This document shows positions 35,912 to 47,116 of a DNA stretch of 64,000 nucleotides, piece by piece. The stretch is from NCBI RefSeq assembly GCF_017591425.1, contig NW_024464918.1, positions 22,658,001-22,722,000 of the forward strand, read 5' to 3'. The position numbers and the translations under genes are program-made. Each line of letters starts with the position of its first letter. Position 1 is the stretch's first letter. This DNA comes from Ochotona curzoniae. Taxonomy: Eukaryota > Chordata > Mammalia > Lagomorpha > Ochotonidae. The notes beneath the pieces were generated by a model. That model was not told the DNA's origin and made no database searches. It saw nothing but the letters and a program-made list of their open reading frames with translations.

Positions 35912-35925
35912 GTTACCATAGCAAC
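35912..35925. promoter_or_regulatory. RFX-type X-box palindrome
   Basis: 'gttaccatagcaac' is an inverted repeat of two X-box half sites (consensus GTTRCC, two-base spacer, RGYAAC), with every consensus position satisfied. RFX factors bind such sites at ciliary and immune genes. It lies in repeat-poor DNA, though no promoter is evident nearby. Confidence 0.55.
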
Positions 35926-36680
35926 CGGGCTGTCGTTTGGCACTGGAGTTTAGGGAAGCTGTCAAGGTCTGTAATTTAAGAGAAATAAATTTTCCTTTCT
36001 CACTATGTCAGCTTAACTCTCCCAGTCATCCACTTTGGCAGTCAAATACACTCCCTTACAGAAGCCCTGATTAAACACAGAGATCTCACCACACCAGCAC
36101 CCAATCAGGTAGCCTGGTGGGAAAAGGAAATATGGTATGTGCTCTGGAATGGTCACTGGGGTTTCAGTCTAAACTTCTTTCCCCTCTTGGGGCCTCATTC
36201 CTCGACCTGTACGATGGTGTGAAGAAACGAGGTATTACAGAAGGCATATTTCAGCACAAATATTCTAGCCCGAGAGTTGTGCATCTGGAGCACAAAGCCA
36301 GCAGTCAGTCCCCACAGGTGAGCTGTGTGTTCCCTATGCTGCGTGTGCCGTGCTGCGTGAACATTCTAATTTGAACTGATTGATGGAGTTTCAAGACTTG
36401 GCAGTATCTAAACATTTGAATTATCCGCTTAAAATTCAGCCTTCTGACTGCTGCTGAGCAACTAATCTGGTCACGCTGGGCCGAGATGCTGTGTGGCATT
36501 TGTAAGCTGGAGCTGAGGAACTTTTCTTCTGGTGTTTATTTCCTTCCTACATAAAGTGAACAAATTTCAAACAGTTCCTAGTACAGATTTCAGAGCCTAC
36601 CAATACTCCTCACCTTCCGCTCCCTCCTGCCTGCCTTCCCCGCCCACCTGATCCTGCCTTTCTTCTTTATTTTTTTTTTC
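35926..36680. other. unique stretch
   Basis: No recognisable gene or repeat; a CT-rich run lies at 36,605-36,680. Confidence 0.5.
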
Positions 36681-37080
36681 CAATTGCCAATGGCATTCTT
36701 TCATTTCACTTCATGTCACAGGTTTCACATGCCATTAAGTAAAGAGCTCACCACATAGTGAGTGGGAGGAAACAGTCCGATACTTCAAGAGTGTAAATAT
36801 TAATCAAATCTTACCATGTCCATCTCACTCATACAAACTGTGTGTTTTACTCTGCATATTAGTTATCATTAATCAGGGAACAGACAGGATATTTGTCTTT
36901 TTGAGGGGACTGGCTTATTTGACTAAGCATAATAGTTTCTAAATGCACCCATTTGCAAAAGACATGAGGCCATTCTTTTTCACGGCTCAGTAGTATTCCA
37001 CAGTATACACAAGTCTATCATGATTGTCCCATTTCAATGAGGCCACAGTCCTCCAGGCTGCAGTACCCTCCCTCATCTTA
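36681..37080 (-). mobile_element. L1 3' fragment
   Basis: Reversed L1: 3'-UTR-like start, then 'tttgaggggactggcttatt', 'tgactaagcataatagtttc', 'tttcacggctcagtagtatt' and 'ccacagtatacacaagtcta'. 5' end lost. Confidence 0.8.
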
Positions 37081-37106
37081 CAATGAAGGCAGACTATTTT
37101 TTTTCT

Positions 37107-37300
37107 TTTAAAGATTTATTTATTATTTGAAAGACAGATTTAAAGAAGCCAGTGACATGGGTCCTCTTCCACTGCTCACCCAGGCACAGATACAGGGAGC
37201 TGGAATGGAAGTAAGAGCAGATGGGACTTCATCTGGTGCCAATACAGAATGCTGGCATCACAGGCAGAGGCTTAACCATCTATGCCATGACATGGCCTGG
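37107..37300 (-). mobile_element. CSINE, internally shortened
   Basis: 'ttaaagatttatttattatt', 'tgaaagacagatttaaagaa', 'atacagggagctggaatgga', 'gtgccaatacagaatgctgg', 'ggcagaggcttaaccatcta'. The segment between the tail and 'gggagctgg' is missing about 130 bases. Confidence 0.8.
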
Positions 37301-37360
37301 ACCACAGATTCTTACCAGTGTCCCCTCACAATAGTAATTTATTGCCTGTTGATCTTATAA

Positions 37361-37450
37361 GAGCAGCTGGGAGCTCTGACCTCACCTGAGGTGTTTCCTT
37401 GTGTCTCTTTTAGGACTGGGGCACTTATCCAGGACACACGGTAGCTCTAA
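37361..37450 (+). repeat. exon-like segment 1 of a related pair
   Basis: Aligns over about 85 bases to 39,413-39,510. Shared blocks are 'gagctc...cct', 'ccttgtgtc.ctttt.ag', 'gg.cactta/ccaggacaca'. Both copies share a pyrimidine tract and AG (here 'tgtctcttttag|gact'). No donor of comparable quality follows copy 1. Either an old duplicated exon or two fragments of an unnamed repeat. Confidence 0.45.
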
Positions 37451-37550
37451 GTGTTCAGTGGGCAGCTGCCCTCTGCACACAGGGAATGCTGGGATCCATG
37501 CAGCCAGGGCTGAAGTCCCCACTCTGTTGCAGGCTAGCTGTGGCCTCCGA

Positions 37551-37700
37551 GGAATTGCCAAGACTTCCCAAGGCCCAGCTTCTTCTCTGTAAGACAGGAG
37601 TGACAGTAATGTTGTCCTGATGGTTCTGTGTGAGAGCGGAGCCACTCTGTGAAAATGCTTAGCACAGCGTCCACTTCCGGTCCCAGTGAACATTTATCTG
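37551..37700 (+). mobile_element. MIR SINE fragment
   Basis: Forward MIR: 'gcccagcttcttctctgtaa', 'gacaggagtgacagtaatgt', 'gaaaatgcttagcacagcgt', 'cagtgaacatttatctgcat'. Confidence 0.65.
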
Positions 37701-37774
37701 CATTCCTTATTGCTCCTGGACACTTCCAGTATTGATTGACAACATTAAACATTAGCAAGTTACTTGATTGTGTT

Positions 37775-37880
37775 AACACATTCAGTATCCACACCCACTG
37801 GATGCTTTTATTATTGCTACTTTACAGATGAGAAGATCTGATTATATGTCAGAACCTGCTCTAATACAGAAGCAAACTAC
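37775..37880 (-). mobile_element. MIR-like scrap
   Basis: 'ttattattgctactttacag' with 'atgagaagatctgattatat' resembles the reverse MIR core. Too short to be sure. Confidence 0.4.
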
Positions 37881-38168
37881 TTAAGGCCAACTGCGAAGAA
37901 TAAGGGTGCTTCAAAAAGTTTGTGGAAATAATGGACTTAAAGGGCAAATGTATTTTGGTGTATAAAAAATCTGAACTGCCTGATATTTAAGATAAAATAT
38001 ACATTTCTACAAATATTTTGAAGGTGCTTCATGTCTGCAATAAAAATGAGAAATGCGTATGAGGAACTACTTTCACATAGCTGAAGAGTGAACATTTCTA
38101 TGTAAGAATGAGAATCTGTCACTTACAATAAAAATATCTGTTCAGAAATTTATTTAAAAGGGTCCCTT

Positions 38169-38490
38169 TTGGGGACTGGCATTGTGGCTTGGTATGTTAA
38201 GCTACCACCTGCCATGCCAACATGCCATGTAGGCACCTGTTGGAATCCTAGCTGTTCCATCTCTGGTCCAGCTGCCTGCTAGTGGCCTCTGTAAAGCACT
38301 AGAGGATGATTCAAAAATTTTTGGGTCCCTGAAATTCCCATCTGGGGGGCCCAGCTGGAGGGGTGGCTCATGGCTTCTGCCTGAGCTGATGATTGCACAC
38401 ATTTGGGGAATAAATCAGCAGATGGAAGAGTTGCTCTCTCCCTTTCTCTGCCACTCTGCTTTTCAAGCAACTTAGCAAACAAACAAATAA
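38169..38490 (+). mobile_element. CSINE
   Basis: Forward C-repeat: 'ggggactggcattgtggctt', 'atgccatgtaggcacctgtt', 'gctgcctgctagtggcctct', 'tttggggaataaatcagcag', 'ctctgcttttcaagcaactt'. Confidence 0.85.
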
Positions 38491-39412
38491 ATCCCAAGAA
38501 AGGCTAAGACGGTCCATTTGTTTTTTATATTTATATTTTTATTACTGAATTTAGTCATTTTTAAATCCATACCTTCTCCCCAAAGTTGATTAGTTAATAC
38601 GTTTAAAACCTAGTAGAATTAAAGGGAATGTTGATACTGTTGAGCAGGAAATTGGCATTACAACTAATTCTGACTTGAATGTATTTGGATGTATATTAGT
38701 GTATGCCTGTATGTGTGTATATTTATGTGTTAGTATTGTATACAGAGATTTCAGCTCTATCAAAAGTCTAATTTGAATACTGAAACAAATTCTCATGGAA
38801 CAAAATGACTACGTTTGTCAGAAAATGACTCCTCAGTCTTGTGCTAACTGCCCCTCTCCCACCTTGAACTCCAGACTTTTTTTTTTCCTCCTCATGACTC
38901 GCCAGCCAGCTCTGACTTTGGCAAACATTCAAGAAATGAACCAGAGGGATGGAAGTCGTGGGGGCGCCTGACCTCTTACTGTCACAGTGTGTAGGCAGTG
39001 AAACCCAGCTTAAAAGAAGAAAGAAACGTTGCCTTTCTTTTCCCTTCACCCCTTCACAAACTGCCTCTTTCTCTTCCCCACTACCATGGAAGAAAACAAT
39101 GGAAAGCATTAGTATTCCCATGAAAAGGGCCAGTCACACAGGGCACCACCACAGGCCCTTCGTAACTGTGCTCGGATGCTGCCAGGGCCTGAGAAGGGAC
39201 GGACTCAATTGCTCCAGTTCAAACTAGTCCTGGCATGGTCAGCTGGAGCAGACAGAACTGTGCTTCACAGCAGGACGTGGTCCTCGCCGGCCAGCCGTTC
39301 TCCCAGCCCTCCTTAGGGCTTCTTCTCTAACAAGATGATACCTGGTGTGCAAGTCTCCTTTTTAAAAATGTGTACATTTCCACTAGGGATTGCTCTGTTG
39401 TTGACATTGTAA
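38491..39412. other. unique stretch
   Basis: No gene recognised. ORFs of 92-117 codons at 38,768-39,227 overlap on opposite strands and carry no known motif. Confidence 0.45.
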
Positions 39413-39543
39413 GGGTGTCTAGGAGCTCCTGCCTAACCTCCAGTGTCTCCTTGTGTCACTTTCAGGAGTTGGGACACTCACCCAGGACACATCATGGTGC
39501 TCCAGCCAAGTGAAAGGCACCATCGAGATCGGAACTACTGAAG
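39413..39543 (+). other. exon-like segment 2 of a related pair
   Basis: An acceptor ('ttgtgtcactttcag', AG ending at 39,465) and a strong donor ('gaag|gtagga' at 39,543/39,544) enclose 78 bases. One frame (two bases in) is open for 25 codons, starting V-G-T-L-T-Q-D-T and ending I-E-I-G-T-T-E. The acceptor and first 45 bases resemble 37,361-37,450. I recognise no protein family. It could be a coding or non-coding exon, or a repeat that mimics one. Confidence 0.4.
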
Positions 39544-40514
39544 GTAGGAGAAGGAACCCCAGAGCTTTGCCTTGCCTCCTTTAAGCTTTGCTTCCATCTG
39601 AGCCCACCACACAGCGAAAGGGGACTCAGAAATGAGATGGATTGAATTATTCCTGCTGCCTTTTGGTTCGGGTTGTTTGTCTTCTTCCCATCAATGAGGC
39701 AGCGCTTGAGATGAAGTCTCAGTGAAGTAGGATTGCTGACTTTCCATGCCTGCCAGTCAGGGAAGTAGATTTTCTGAATTCACACGTTTCAGGACTGTCA
39801 GTTGTTGTTTAGCTTGTGCTTTCCTCCTGTGTTAAGCATCCCTGGCTTTAGTTGTCTGACTTGGGGGAACACTGGCTCTCAATGTCTGGGTACTACAGCA
39901 TGTCTGGCTTTCAGGAAATCTTCCTGGTCTGGGGCCCTGTACCTGGGAGAGAGAATTATTTTCCCTGTGGCCCAAGATCTTGTTTATTATTCTCTTCATT
40001 TCCTTCCCTTATGAGCTGGGGCTGGGAAACCTCCAAGCAGCTCCCCCTCATGCTGTCTGCATTTCAAAGCAGCTGAAAAATAGGCAATTGAAAAGAACCA
40101 AAATAGCACTTCTGGGTGTTTTAAATCAAGGTTTGGCCGTCTTAGTGCAATTCAGTAGGGTTGCTTGAGAGAAATCTAGCTGCGCCAGTGTAGATTACAG
40201 ATGTGGCATGACACTTGTCTGAAACTCATTTAAATGAATGAGGGGTGGACAGGTTGAACTTGAATATGGAAACCAACATGCATAGATGCACATGAACTTG
40301 GTGTCATTCTATAGCATTTTAGTTCTGACTAAAAATAATTTGAGTAAAGATTAATCAGTAATTCGAAAGAGGCAGTTTATTTCCAATCTTGGATATTGTA
40401 ATATCAAACCATAGATCAGGGGAAATACATACTAAAAATTCTAATAACTCTGTAGTTATAATTCTATGTAGCATCATACACACACACACATATATATCTA
40501 TATATTTAACTTTT
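39544..40514. other. unique stretch
   Basis: No recognisable gene. A CA run with 'tatatatctatatattt' at 40,478-40,508 borders the next SINE. Confidence 0.45.
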
Positions 40515-40830
40515 AAGGCTGAGACACACACACACACAGACAGAAGAGATAGGGATCTCTCAAACACTAGTCCGTTCTCAAAATGCCCTCACTAACCAAC
40601 ACAAGGTGGAGCAGGAGCTGGGAACTAGATCTGGGTGACGTGGGTGTCCTGGGTGCCAGTGACCCAACTGCTTGAGCCATAGCTGCGTCCTCCCTTGGTA
40701 CACATTAAAAGGCAGCTGGGATTGAGAACGCAGCCAGGACCTCCAAGCAGGTGCTCTAGTGCTCTCGTATGGGATTGGTGTGTCCCAAGCATCATCCGAA
40801 TCATTGCACCCAATGCTTTTATCCACCTTC
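40515..40830 (-). mobile_element. CSINE, old
   Basis: Reverse C-repeat with a CA-rich start: 'gacagaagagatagggatct', 'acacaaggtggagcaggagc', 'gacgtgggtgtcctgggtgc', 'gggattgagaacgcagccag' and 'gtgctctcgtatgggattgg'. Confidence 0.7.
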
Positions 40831-40964
40831 TTCTGTTGTTCTTATGCATTGTCAAATGGAACTTTACAGAAGATCCTTCTAAAGTTCATATGAAGAAAGG
40901 GTAATTATTATGTTTATTTTATTCCCAACTAATTAAAAACTCTTTTCTGATTTTTTTATGGCAG

Positions 40965-41165
40965 CTTTGTGCTAGGCATTGCATGTTTTATTGCAAATTT
41001 TTTTATAAATATCATTTTACTTGGGTCCTATTCTAAGTTAGTCATCACCAAAATCTTATTTACTATGTGTTAATTATACATATTAAGCACTGAGAAGCTC
41101 ACTTAGCAAATAAATGGGCAAACTCGGTTCCATGCACAGTCTTTGGGACTCCCACGTCCTTGATT
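40965..41165 (-). mobile_element. MIR SINE fragment
   Basis: Reverse MIR: 'tttgtgctaggcattgcatg', 'aatatcattttacttgggtc', 'gcactgagaagctcacttag', 'aaatgggcaaactcggttcc'. Confidence 0.6.
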
Positions 41166-41829
41166 GAAAATTAAAACCCCAGAATCTACCTTTTCCACCC
41201 GTATCTGTGGATGACTGTTAGGAGGTCCAGTGAAGGAAGGACAGGTTTCAAATCTGACTGTTCAGTAAAGATGTTCTGTGCTTGAACTGACCATAGGACA
41301 GAGTCAGGGTCAGGATAGTCCTTGATTTGTCTGGGATGTATGAGGCAATATTGTGAATAAAGCAGGTGTGTGTTTTTTAAAGAACCATGTGGTTGAATAT
41401 GAACACAACCAATGATGTATTTCTTGGCAAAATATCTTAGACATCATTTCAACTGCATTAATAAGGCTCACATGGTAGCTGAATATTGCTTGATAAATTA
41501 ATGAATGACTTTTTGATGTTATTAGTTTCAAATCAGGTTCTGTTTAATTAGCCTGATCTACCTACATTGGTTTTCCACATTGATCACATTCCAAAAGTCT
41601 TATTCAACCTTTTTTCACTTTGTTCTTATTAATGGTATTTTTTCTTTTCAGTTTTGTCACTTTCCATATTCCTTTGACCAAGTTTCTTACAGTGTTTTTG
41701 TGCTTTAGTTTTCTCATCTGCAACATGGAGAAAATAGTATTGTAAAAAATAAGTAGCTGTTTTTTTTTTTCTATTTGGCAAGAGCTGAATTCCTCAAGTT
41801 TAGTTTTTTTGCATGTATGTCTGAATATG
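41166..41829. other. unique stretch
   Basis: A probable MIR scrap at about 41,700-41,745 ('agttttctcatctgcaacat'). Otherwise nothing recognised. Confidence 0.45.
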
Positions 41830-43150
41830 GATATTTCTTTTTGTTAACTTTTTAAATTTTTTGATTATGCAGTTCCATAGTCTCAGGGATTTCCCCTGCC
41901 ACCCTACCAGTGTCCTTTCCCCCTACTGATTTCCCTTATGTTATAACCATAGTATAGTCCTTCAGCAACAGTCATAGTTCATCATTATGCTATTGAAGTA
42001 TACCTTGATATTGTAGGTATGAAGAATGGCAGAGTCCAACATGCTATCATGCATCTTTGCTTCAGGAACAGAAATGCACACTGTAGTGTATCTTCACTTC
42101 TCAGTATGCTAGCATCCATTACACAGTTATCCATCTGGGAGAATGCATGTATACACACATTTTCTTGACTATTGATCCTGTATTTTGCATGAAGGTTGCC
42201 TTATATCAGAACATATGATATTTGTCCTTTGGAAATTGTCTTGTTTTACTAAACATAATGGTCTCTATTGGGACCATTTTGTTCAAAATGGTAGAGTCTC
42301 ATTCTTTTTAATGGCTGAGTGATGTTTCATAAGATATCGCAGTTTCTTTATCCATTCCTCTTTTGGTAGGCATCTGAGTTGTTTCCATGTTTTCACTATT
42401 ATAGATTGTGTTGCTAAATATAGGATTCACTTTCCCATATGCAGATTTCGTTCCTTTGGATCTGTTCCCAAAAGTGGGATAGCTGGGACACATGGCAGAT
42501 TAATTTTCAGATGCCTTAGCACACTCCCCATGCTGACTTCCATAGTGGTTGTACTAGCCTGTGCTCTTGCCAACAGTGAGGGAGGACAGCTTTCTCGTCA
42601 CATCCACACTGGCAGGTGTTGTTAGTATGGTTCTGAATGTAAGCCAGTCTCATTGGAGTTAGGTGGAACCTCAATGTGGTTTTTACTTGTATTTCCCTGT
42701 CAGCTAGGGAGCCTGAGCATTTTTTCATATGTCTATTAGCCATTTGAATTTGTTCTTTTGAAAAATGTCTGTTCATTTCCTTTACCTATTTCTTCCCAGA
42801 GTTGTTTGTCTTGCTGTTGTTGAGTTTCTAAAGCTTTTTGTAGATCCTTCATATCAGTGCCCTCTCTGTTGTGCAGTATGCGAAACTTTTCCTCCATTCC
42901 ATTGGTCGCTTGTTCACTTTGTTGATCATCTCCTTTGCTGTAGAGAGGCTTCTTATTCTAATATAGTCCCATTTGTTAATTTTGGCTTTGCCTGCCTGGG
43001 CTTTTGGTGCCTTTTCTAAGTCTTTCCCAATTCCTGTATCTTGTAGAGTGCATCTCATGTTCTCCTGCAACAGCTTGATGGTTTCTGGGTGCAGATTTAG
43101 AGCCTTGATACACTTAGCTCTGCTTTTTGTATAAGGTGGCAGGGGGTAAT
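41830..43150 (-). mobile_element. L1 LINE, 5'-truncated: ORF2 C-terminal part and 3' UTR
   Basis: On the minus strand, pieces at 43,070-42,849 and 42,776-42,516 translate to ORF2-like protein. The first includes 'KINKWDYIRIRSLSTAKE' and 'INKVNKRPMEW'; the second begins 'MNRHFSKEQIQMANRHMKK' and includes 'LVQPLWKS'. These parts are broken by stops and frameshifts. 42,500-42,010 holds the last ORF2 bases and the lagomorph-type 3' UTR ends near 41,830. The reverse transcriptase and endonuclease regions are missing, so it is dead. The 3' UTR recurs at 44,595-44,830. Confidence 0.92.
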
Positions 43151-43156
43151 ATAATG

Positions 43157-43488
43157 CTTTTTTAAGATGTATTTATTTGTAAGAGTCACAGAGAGAGAGG
43201 AGGCGTGGAGAGAAAAAGAAAGAGAGAGGTTGATCTTACATCCACTCCTCAAATGTCTGCAGCAGCCTGGGCTGGATTATACCAAAGCCGGGAGCCTGAA
43301 ACTCCTCCTATGTCTCCCAGAGTTACATGGCAGGGGCCAAGCACTGGAACAATCCTCCACTGCTTTGCTAAGCACATTAACCAGGAGTTGGATTGAAAGT
43401 GGAGCAGCCAGGAGTTCTACTGGTACCCATACGGGATGCTGGCATACCAAGCTGCTGCTTAATCCAGTACTCCAGAATGCCAGCTCCT
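43157..43488 (-). mobile_element. CSINE
   Basis: Reverse C-repeat: 'ttaagatgtatttatttgta', 'gagtcacagagagagaggag', 'tataccaaagccgggagcct', 'aaagtggagcagccaggagt', 'tacccatacgggatgctggc'. A 107-codon ORF through it is a by-product. Confidence 0.88.
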
Positions 43489-43529
43489 AATGGAATATTT
43501 TTAAGAATGAATGTGAAGAATCCATGATG

Positions 43530-43815
43530 GAGTAGATGCTTAGTGTAGTGGCTAGGATGTAAAGATGCCTTTGTCCCACATGGTAGTACTTGGATTTGCT
43601 GCCTTCTGCTGCTGCTTGACTCTGGCTTCCTCCCACTAATGCAGACCCCCAGGCAGCAGTGATGTCTCAAGCATTTGGGTTTCTCCCTCACTTGCTATAT
43701 GTGGCTTGTGGATCTGGCCTGGTTCAGCCTCAGCCATTGTGAGCATTCATGGAGTAGATCCATAAAAGGGGGTCGCTGTGTCTCTTTTGCTCACTCCTAC
43801 GAAAATAAATCAAAA
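43530..43815 (+). mobile_element. CSINE-related, old subfamily
   Basis: Forward: 'gatgcttagtgtagtggcta', 'gtcccacatggtagtacttg', 'gcagacccccaggcagcagt', 'tcatggagtagatccataaa', 'tcactcctacgaaaataaat'. Confidence 0.65.
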
Positions 43816-44594
43816 TTCATGATGAACATAATAATAAATTTAAAAAATTAAAGACAAAAATAAAATCATTAATTTTGCCTTTTACTTCAAATTTCAGTGT
43901 ATCGCAACATGGTACCATTACTATTAATTTACTGAAATGTTCAACTTGCATGTTAAATTGGACTAGAATTTTTCACATTCCAAGTTATTCACTAGGACTT
44001 GAACTAAATGATAGCATAAATTCCATTGTAAATCTTCAGTGAGCGCTTACTCTATGCAGGGTACAGTTCCAGGAAATGAATGTGTTATTAATAATCCATG
44101 TGCTCATGAAATACACCAATAAAGAGAAGACAGGATATGATACAGAAGAGGAAAAATGTATGATGTTAATAAGCATAATACAAGGCAAAGTGGGCTAAAC
44201 AGAAAAGTGCTTGGAGTACAAAAATGAAACTCACACATTTGGGCGGCAAAGATAGACTTACTAGGAACTTAATCCTGCCAAGGCACTTATAATAGATTCT
44301 ACATGTTTTTTAAAAATTTAAAGACTTTTTTCTGTGATTACTAAGACAGTGTAAGTGGAGAAAATCTGAACTATAAATAAAACAGGTAGCAAAAGTGAAT
44401 GTCATTGATATTGCCAAAAGTTTGTGTTTTTTTCCTAAACGCTTGACTATGTATAGATATTTATCAATGATTCTGTCAACAATTACTGTCTGCCAGTTAT
44501 TGTGCCAGGGACTAGCTACTTCATACCAAAAAATCAACACTTTTTTCCTTTATACCAAAATAGATTCAAAATAAAAATGTGACTGTATAGATTT
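43816..44594. other. unique AT-rich stretch
   Basis: 'cagtgagcgcttactctatg' with 'cagggtacagttccaggaaa' (about 44,037-44,080) looks like an ancient MIR/L2 end. Otherwise nothing recognised. Confidence 0.4.
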
Positions 44595-44830
44595 ACATTT
44601 TTCTTGTTTTTCATGTTACAGATCCATAGGCTCTGGGATTTTCCATCCTCCCCTCCAGGTATTTCCCCTCACATTAATTTCCCTTTATTATTTTATGCAT
44701 AGTCCTTCATGGACAATCACAAGTCCATCATTCCACCATTTAAGTGTATCCTGACAGTATAGGTATGGACAATGGCAGAGTCCAGCACCCTATTGTCAAG
44801 ATATATTTAACAGTCATTGGGAGTCCATCT
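44595..44830 (-). mobile_element. L1 3' UTR fragment
   Basis: Colinear with 41,860-42,060: 'gatccataggctctgggatt', 'atttcccctcacattaattt', 'agtccttcatggacaatcac', 'ggacaatggcagagtccagc'. Second copy of the same L1 3' UTR. Confidence 0.75.
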
Positions 44831-45189
44831 TTGATTTGGTAGTAGGGCTGCATATTGCATTATGTCTTCATACTTTCTTTGAGGCTCCAGTTGCTGGCTG
44901 CAAAACTGATCTGATGATGACCAGTTGCTGTGAGATGAAAGCATTTTTTTCTCAGCTGTGATGGGGGCATCATGATGTGAGAGAGCTTGCTGTACTCTGC
45001 AGGTGGCCTGGCAAGAAGTGGACTCTGTGGAGGAGGGGAAGCAGGTTCTTTGTACAACAATGAAGCCAAACATCCCGTTCTCTTTTGTGCATGGGTAATG
45101 AAATATTTTCAAGCCAAGAGAAAATACTCCATTGGCTGTTCACGTCACCCCTTCCCTAATGCCAATCACTTTAACTGTTATATATATGT
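44831..45189. other. stretch possibly belonging to the L1 3' UTR
   Basis: No gene. It may continue the L1 copy to its left, but I cannot align it further. A (TA)n run sits at 45,179-45,196. Confidence 0.35.
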
Positions 45190-45360
45190 ATATATAAAAA
45201 CAGAGAGAGTGTGAGAGAGAGAGTGTGAGAGAATGTGCTAAGCACTGGGAGCTGTTTTGTTAGCAACAGGTGGTTTTTGAGAAGAGGAAGCAGGATTCAA
45301 ACCGACATCACAAACAGCAGTTCCACCCATAAGCCGTAGTGCTAACCCTAAGGTAGACAA
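45190..45360 (-). mobile_element. CSINE fragment
   Basis: 'cagagagagtgtgagagaga' is a purine-rich start. It is followed by 'aggaagcaggattcaaaccg' (reverse B-box region) and 'cataagccgtagtgctaacc' (head complement). The middle is missing. Confidence 0.55.
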
Positions 45361-46009
45361 GATCTCTTCCACAACTTACTTAAATAGTTTACACTCTGAA
45401 GAATATCAGCAAGTGATTTTCAATTATAATCTAATGCAAATGTGGAAAGTGCTGGGAACAAAATAGTCAGAAGCCCAACCCACAGTAGGAAAGGAGTGAG
45501 AGCAGGGAAGGCTTGTTCGAGCAATGGGTAGCCTATCCCAGACCCAAAGAAGGAAAGGGAAATTGCCAGCAATTTTAGGCACACAGCCCATGTTTTATTC
45601 ACAGTTTGTTATTCCCTTGGGCTAAATTACTTGTCTTCCTTAGACTATCTTGAGAGGATGGGTTTCTGTTAATAAGCTGTTTGAAAGGACTGTACAGTGT
45701 CTGGCAACTGTAGAATAATAACAATGATGATTCTATTTAATCAGCTTCCCTAATCCAGGGCTGATAATAATTATGTTCGATATATTTTCTCCTTTTATCT
45801 TCTCTCTAATGATAAGTTATAGGGCTGATGCTAACTTGACCCCATCTTTCATTGGGGGAACTGAGACTCACACTTTGCCACATACTCTAGTCACATCCTT
45901 TTCTGACCTCAGAGTTTATATTCCAAAGCACTGTGATGAGCACACTACTAGAATGTAACATGACACTGTGTGGGGACTCAGTGGGTATTTATGAAAGGAG
46001 TATAAAGTT
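45361..46009. other. unique stretch
   Basis: No recognisable gene or repeat. Confidence 0.5.
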
Positions 46010-46495
46010 TTTTTGCCATGATCACAGTTTTGTTCTCCATGATTTTAGTTACCTGTGGTCAACAATGATCCAAAAACAAGGTGGAACTTCAAAAATAAAC
46101 AATTCTTAGATTTTTAGTTCTATGCTCTATTCTGTATAACATGATGAAATAACATGCCATCTACCCAATTCTGCCCAGATGTGAATCAACCAGTTGTCAA
46201 AGATATCCACACTGCATCTACTACAGACTATTCATTAATTGCTTACTAGATATTTTGGTTAAAAGTTTACTACCACAGTTTTGCATTGCTTGTGTTTAAG
46301 TGACACTTATTATACTTAATAAGACTCCAAGCTGCAAGAGTAATGATGCAATGCAAGCAGCAGGACATAGAACATGGGAAGTCTTCTATGAAAAACACAG
46401 GACGTGTAGGGCTCACTTCTACCCCAAGTTTCAAGCAGCTGCTGTGGTTCTTGGAATCTATGTCTTGTGGGCAAGGAGGAGCCATAATAACAGCT
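46010..46495 (+). mobile_element. Tigger-type (Tc1/mariner) DNA transposon, internally deleted
   Basis: 'ttagttacctgtggtcaaca', 'caaaaataaacaattcttag', 'gtgatgaa'-like and 'cttgtgtttaagtgacactt' follow the Tigger 5' region. Next come 'aataagactccaagctgcaa' and 'gagtaatgatgc', which match the start of the transposase gene (MAPKRK...SSDAG region), now without an ATG. The sequence then jumps to 'ccccaagtttcaagcagctg' and 'ggttcttggaatctatgtct', the 3' terminal part. Most of the transposase is gone. Non-autonomous fossil. Confidence 0.75.
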
Positions 46496-47116
46496 TTCAG
46501 TAACTAATAATGCCAACAAAACAAACAGAACCAGTATTGTCTTTAACAATAATGAGTATTTTAAGAGGAAAAAATTTAATTATTGCACTTTAATACTTTT
46601 AACATATATTGGTCATTTATTTATTAGCTATGAGATAATCCAGTAGATCTTAGGATCCTGTCACAGATACAAAAGAAGTAGCGTAGCTATTACAGATAGC
46701 AGAAGGTTTTTTGTCATAGAGAGGAGGGGATTAAGACAGATATAGTTAAGTTGTAAATTCCCAAAGTCTGAGAGAAATCAAAAGCAAAATTCTTGAATTG
46801 CACAGCAGCAATTTTTCTACTGCTTGTTGCTCACTCTCAATATGGGGAGGGACGGCTTTGTTTTAGCAGACTCGGTTCCAGAGGCACTGCCCATGAAGTG
46901 CCACTGAAGACATGGCTGACTTGAAAACATCAATCACTAAACCCAAAGCAGACGGCTCAAGGTAAAGCCATCATTCAAGAGTCTTTAGCTGGTACAGAAA
47001 ACACTTATCAAAATATCTGGAGCAGTAAAAGAAATATCACCCCTTCCATAGTTCTTCAAACATTGACTAAGCACCTGCTAAGTGCTAGAGGAGCTAGGCC
47101 TTGAAGAGTCCATTGT
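46496..47116. other. unique stretch
   Basis: No gene. 'actaagcacctgctaagtgc' at about 47,066-47,085 is an L2/MIR-like scrap. Confidence 0.45.

Noticed and set aside
42516..43070. Host gene with reverse-transcriptase-like protein
   Set aside because: The protein text is L1 ORF2 C-terminus, broken by frameshifts and continuous with an L1 3' UTR; it is a dead LINE.
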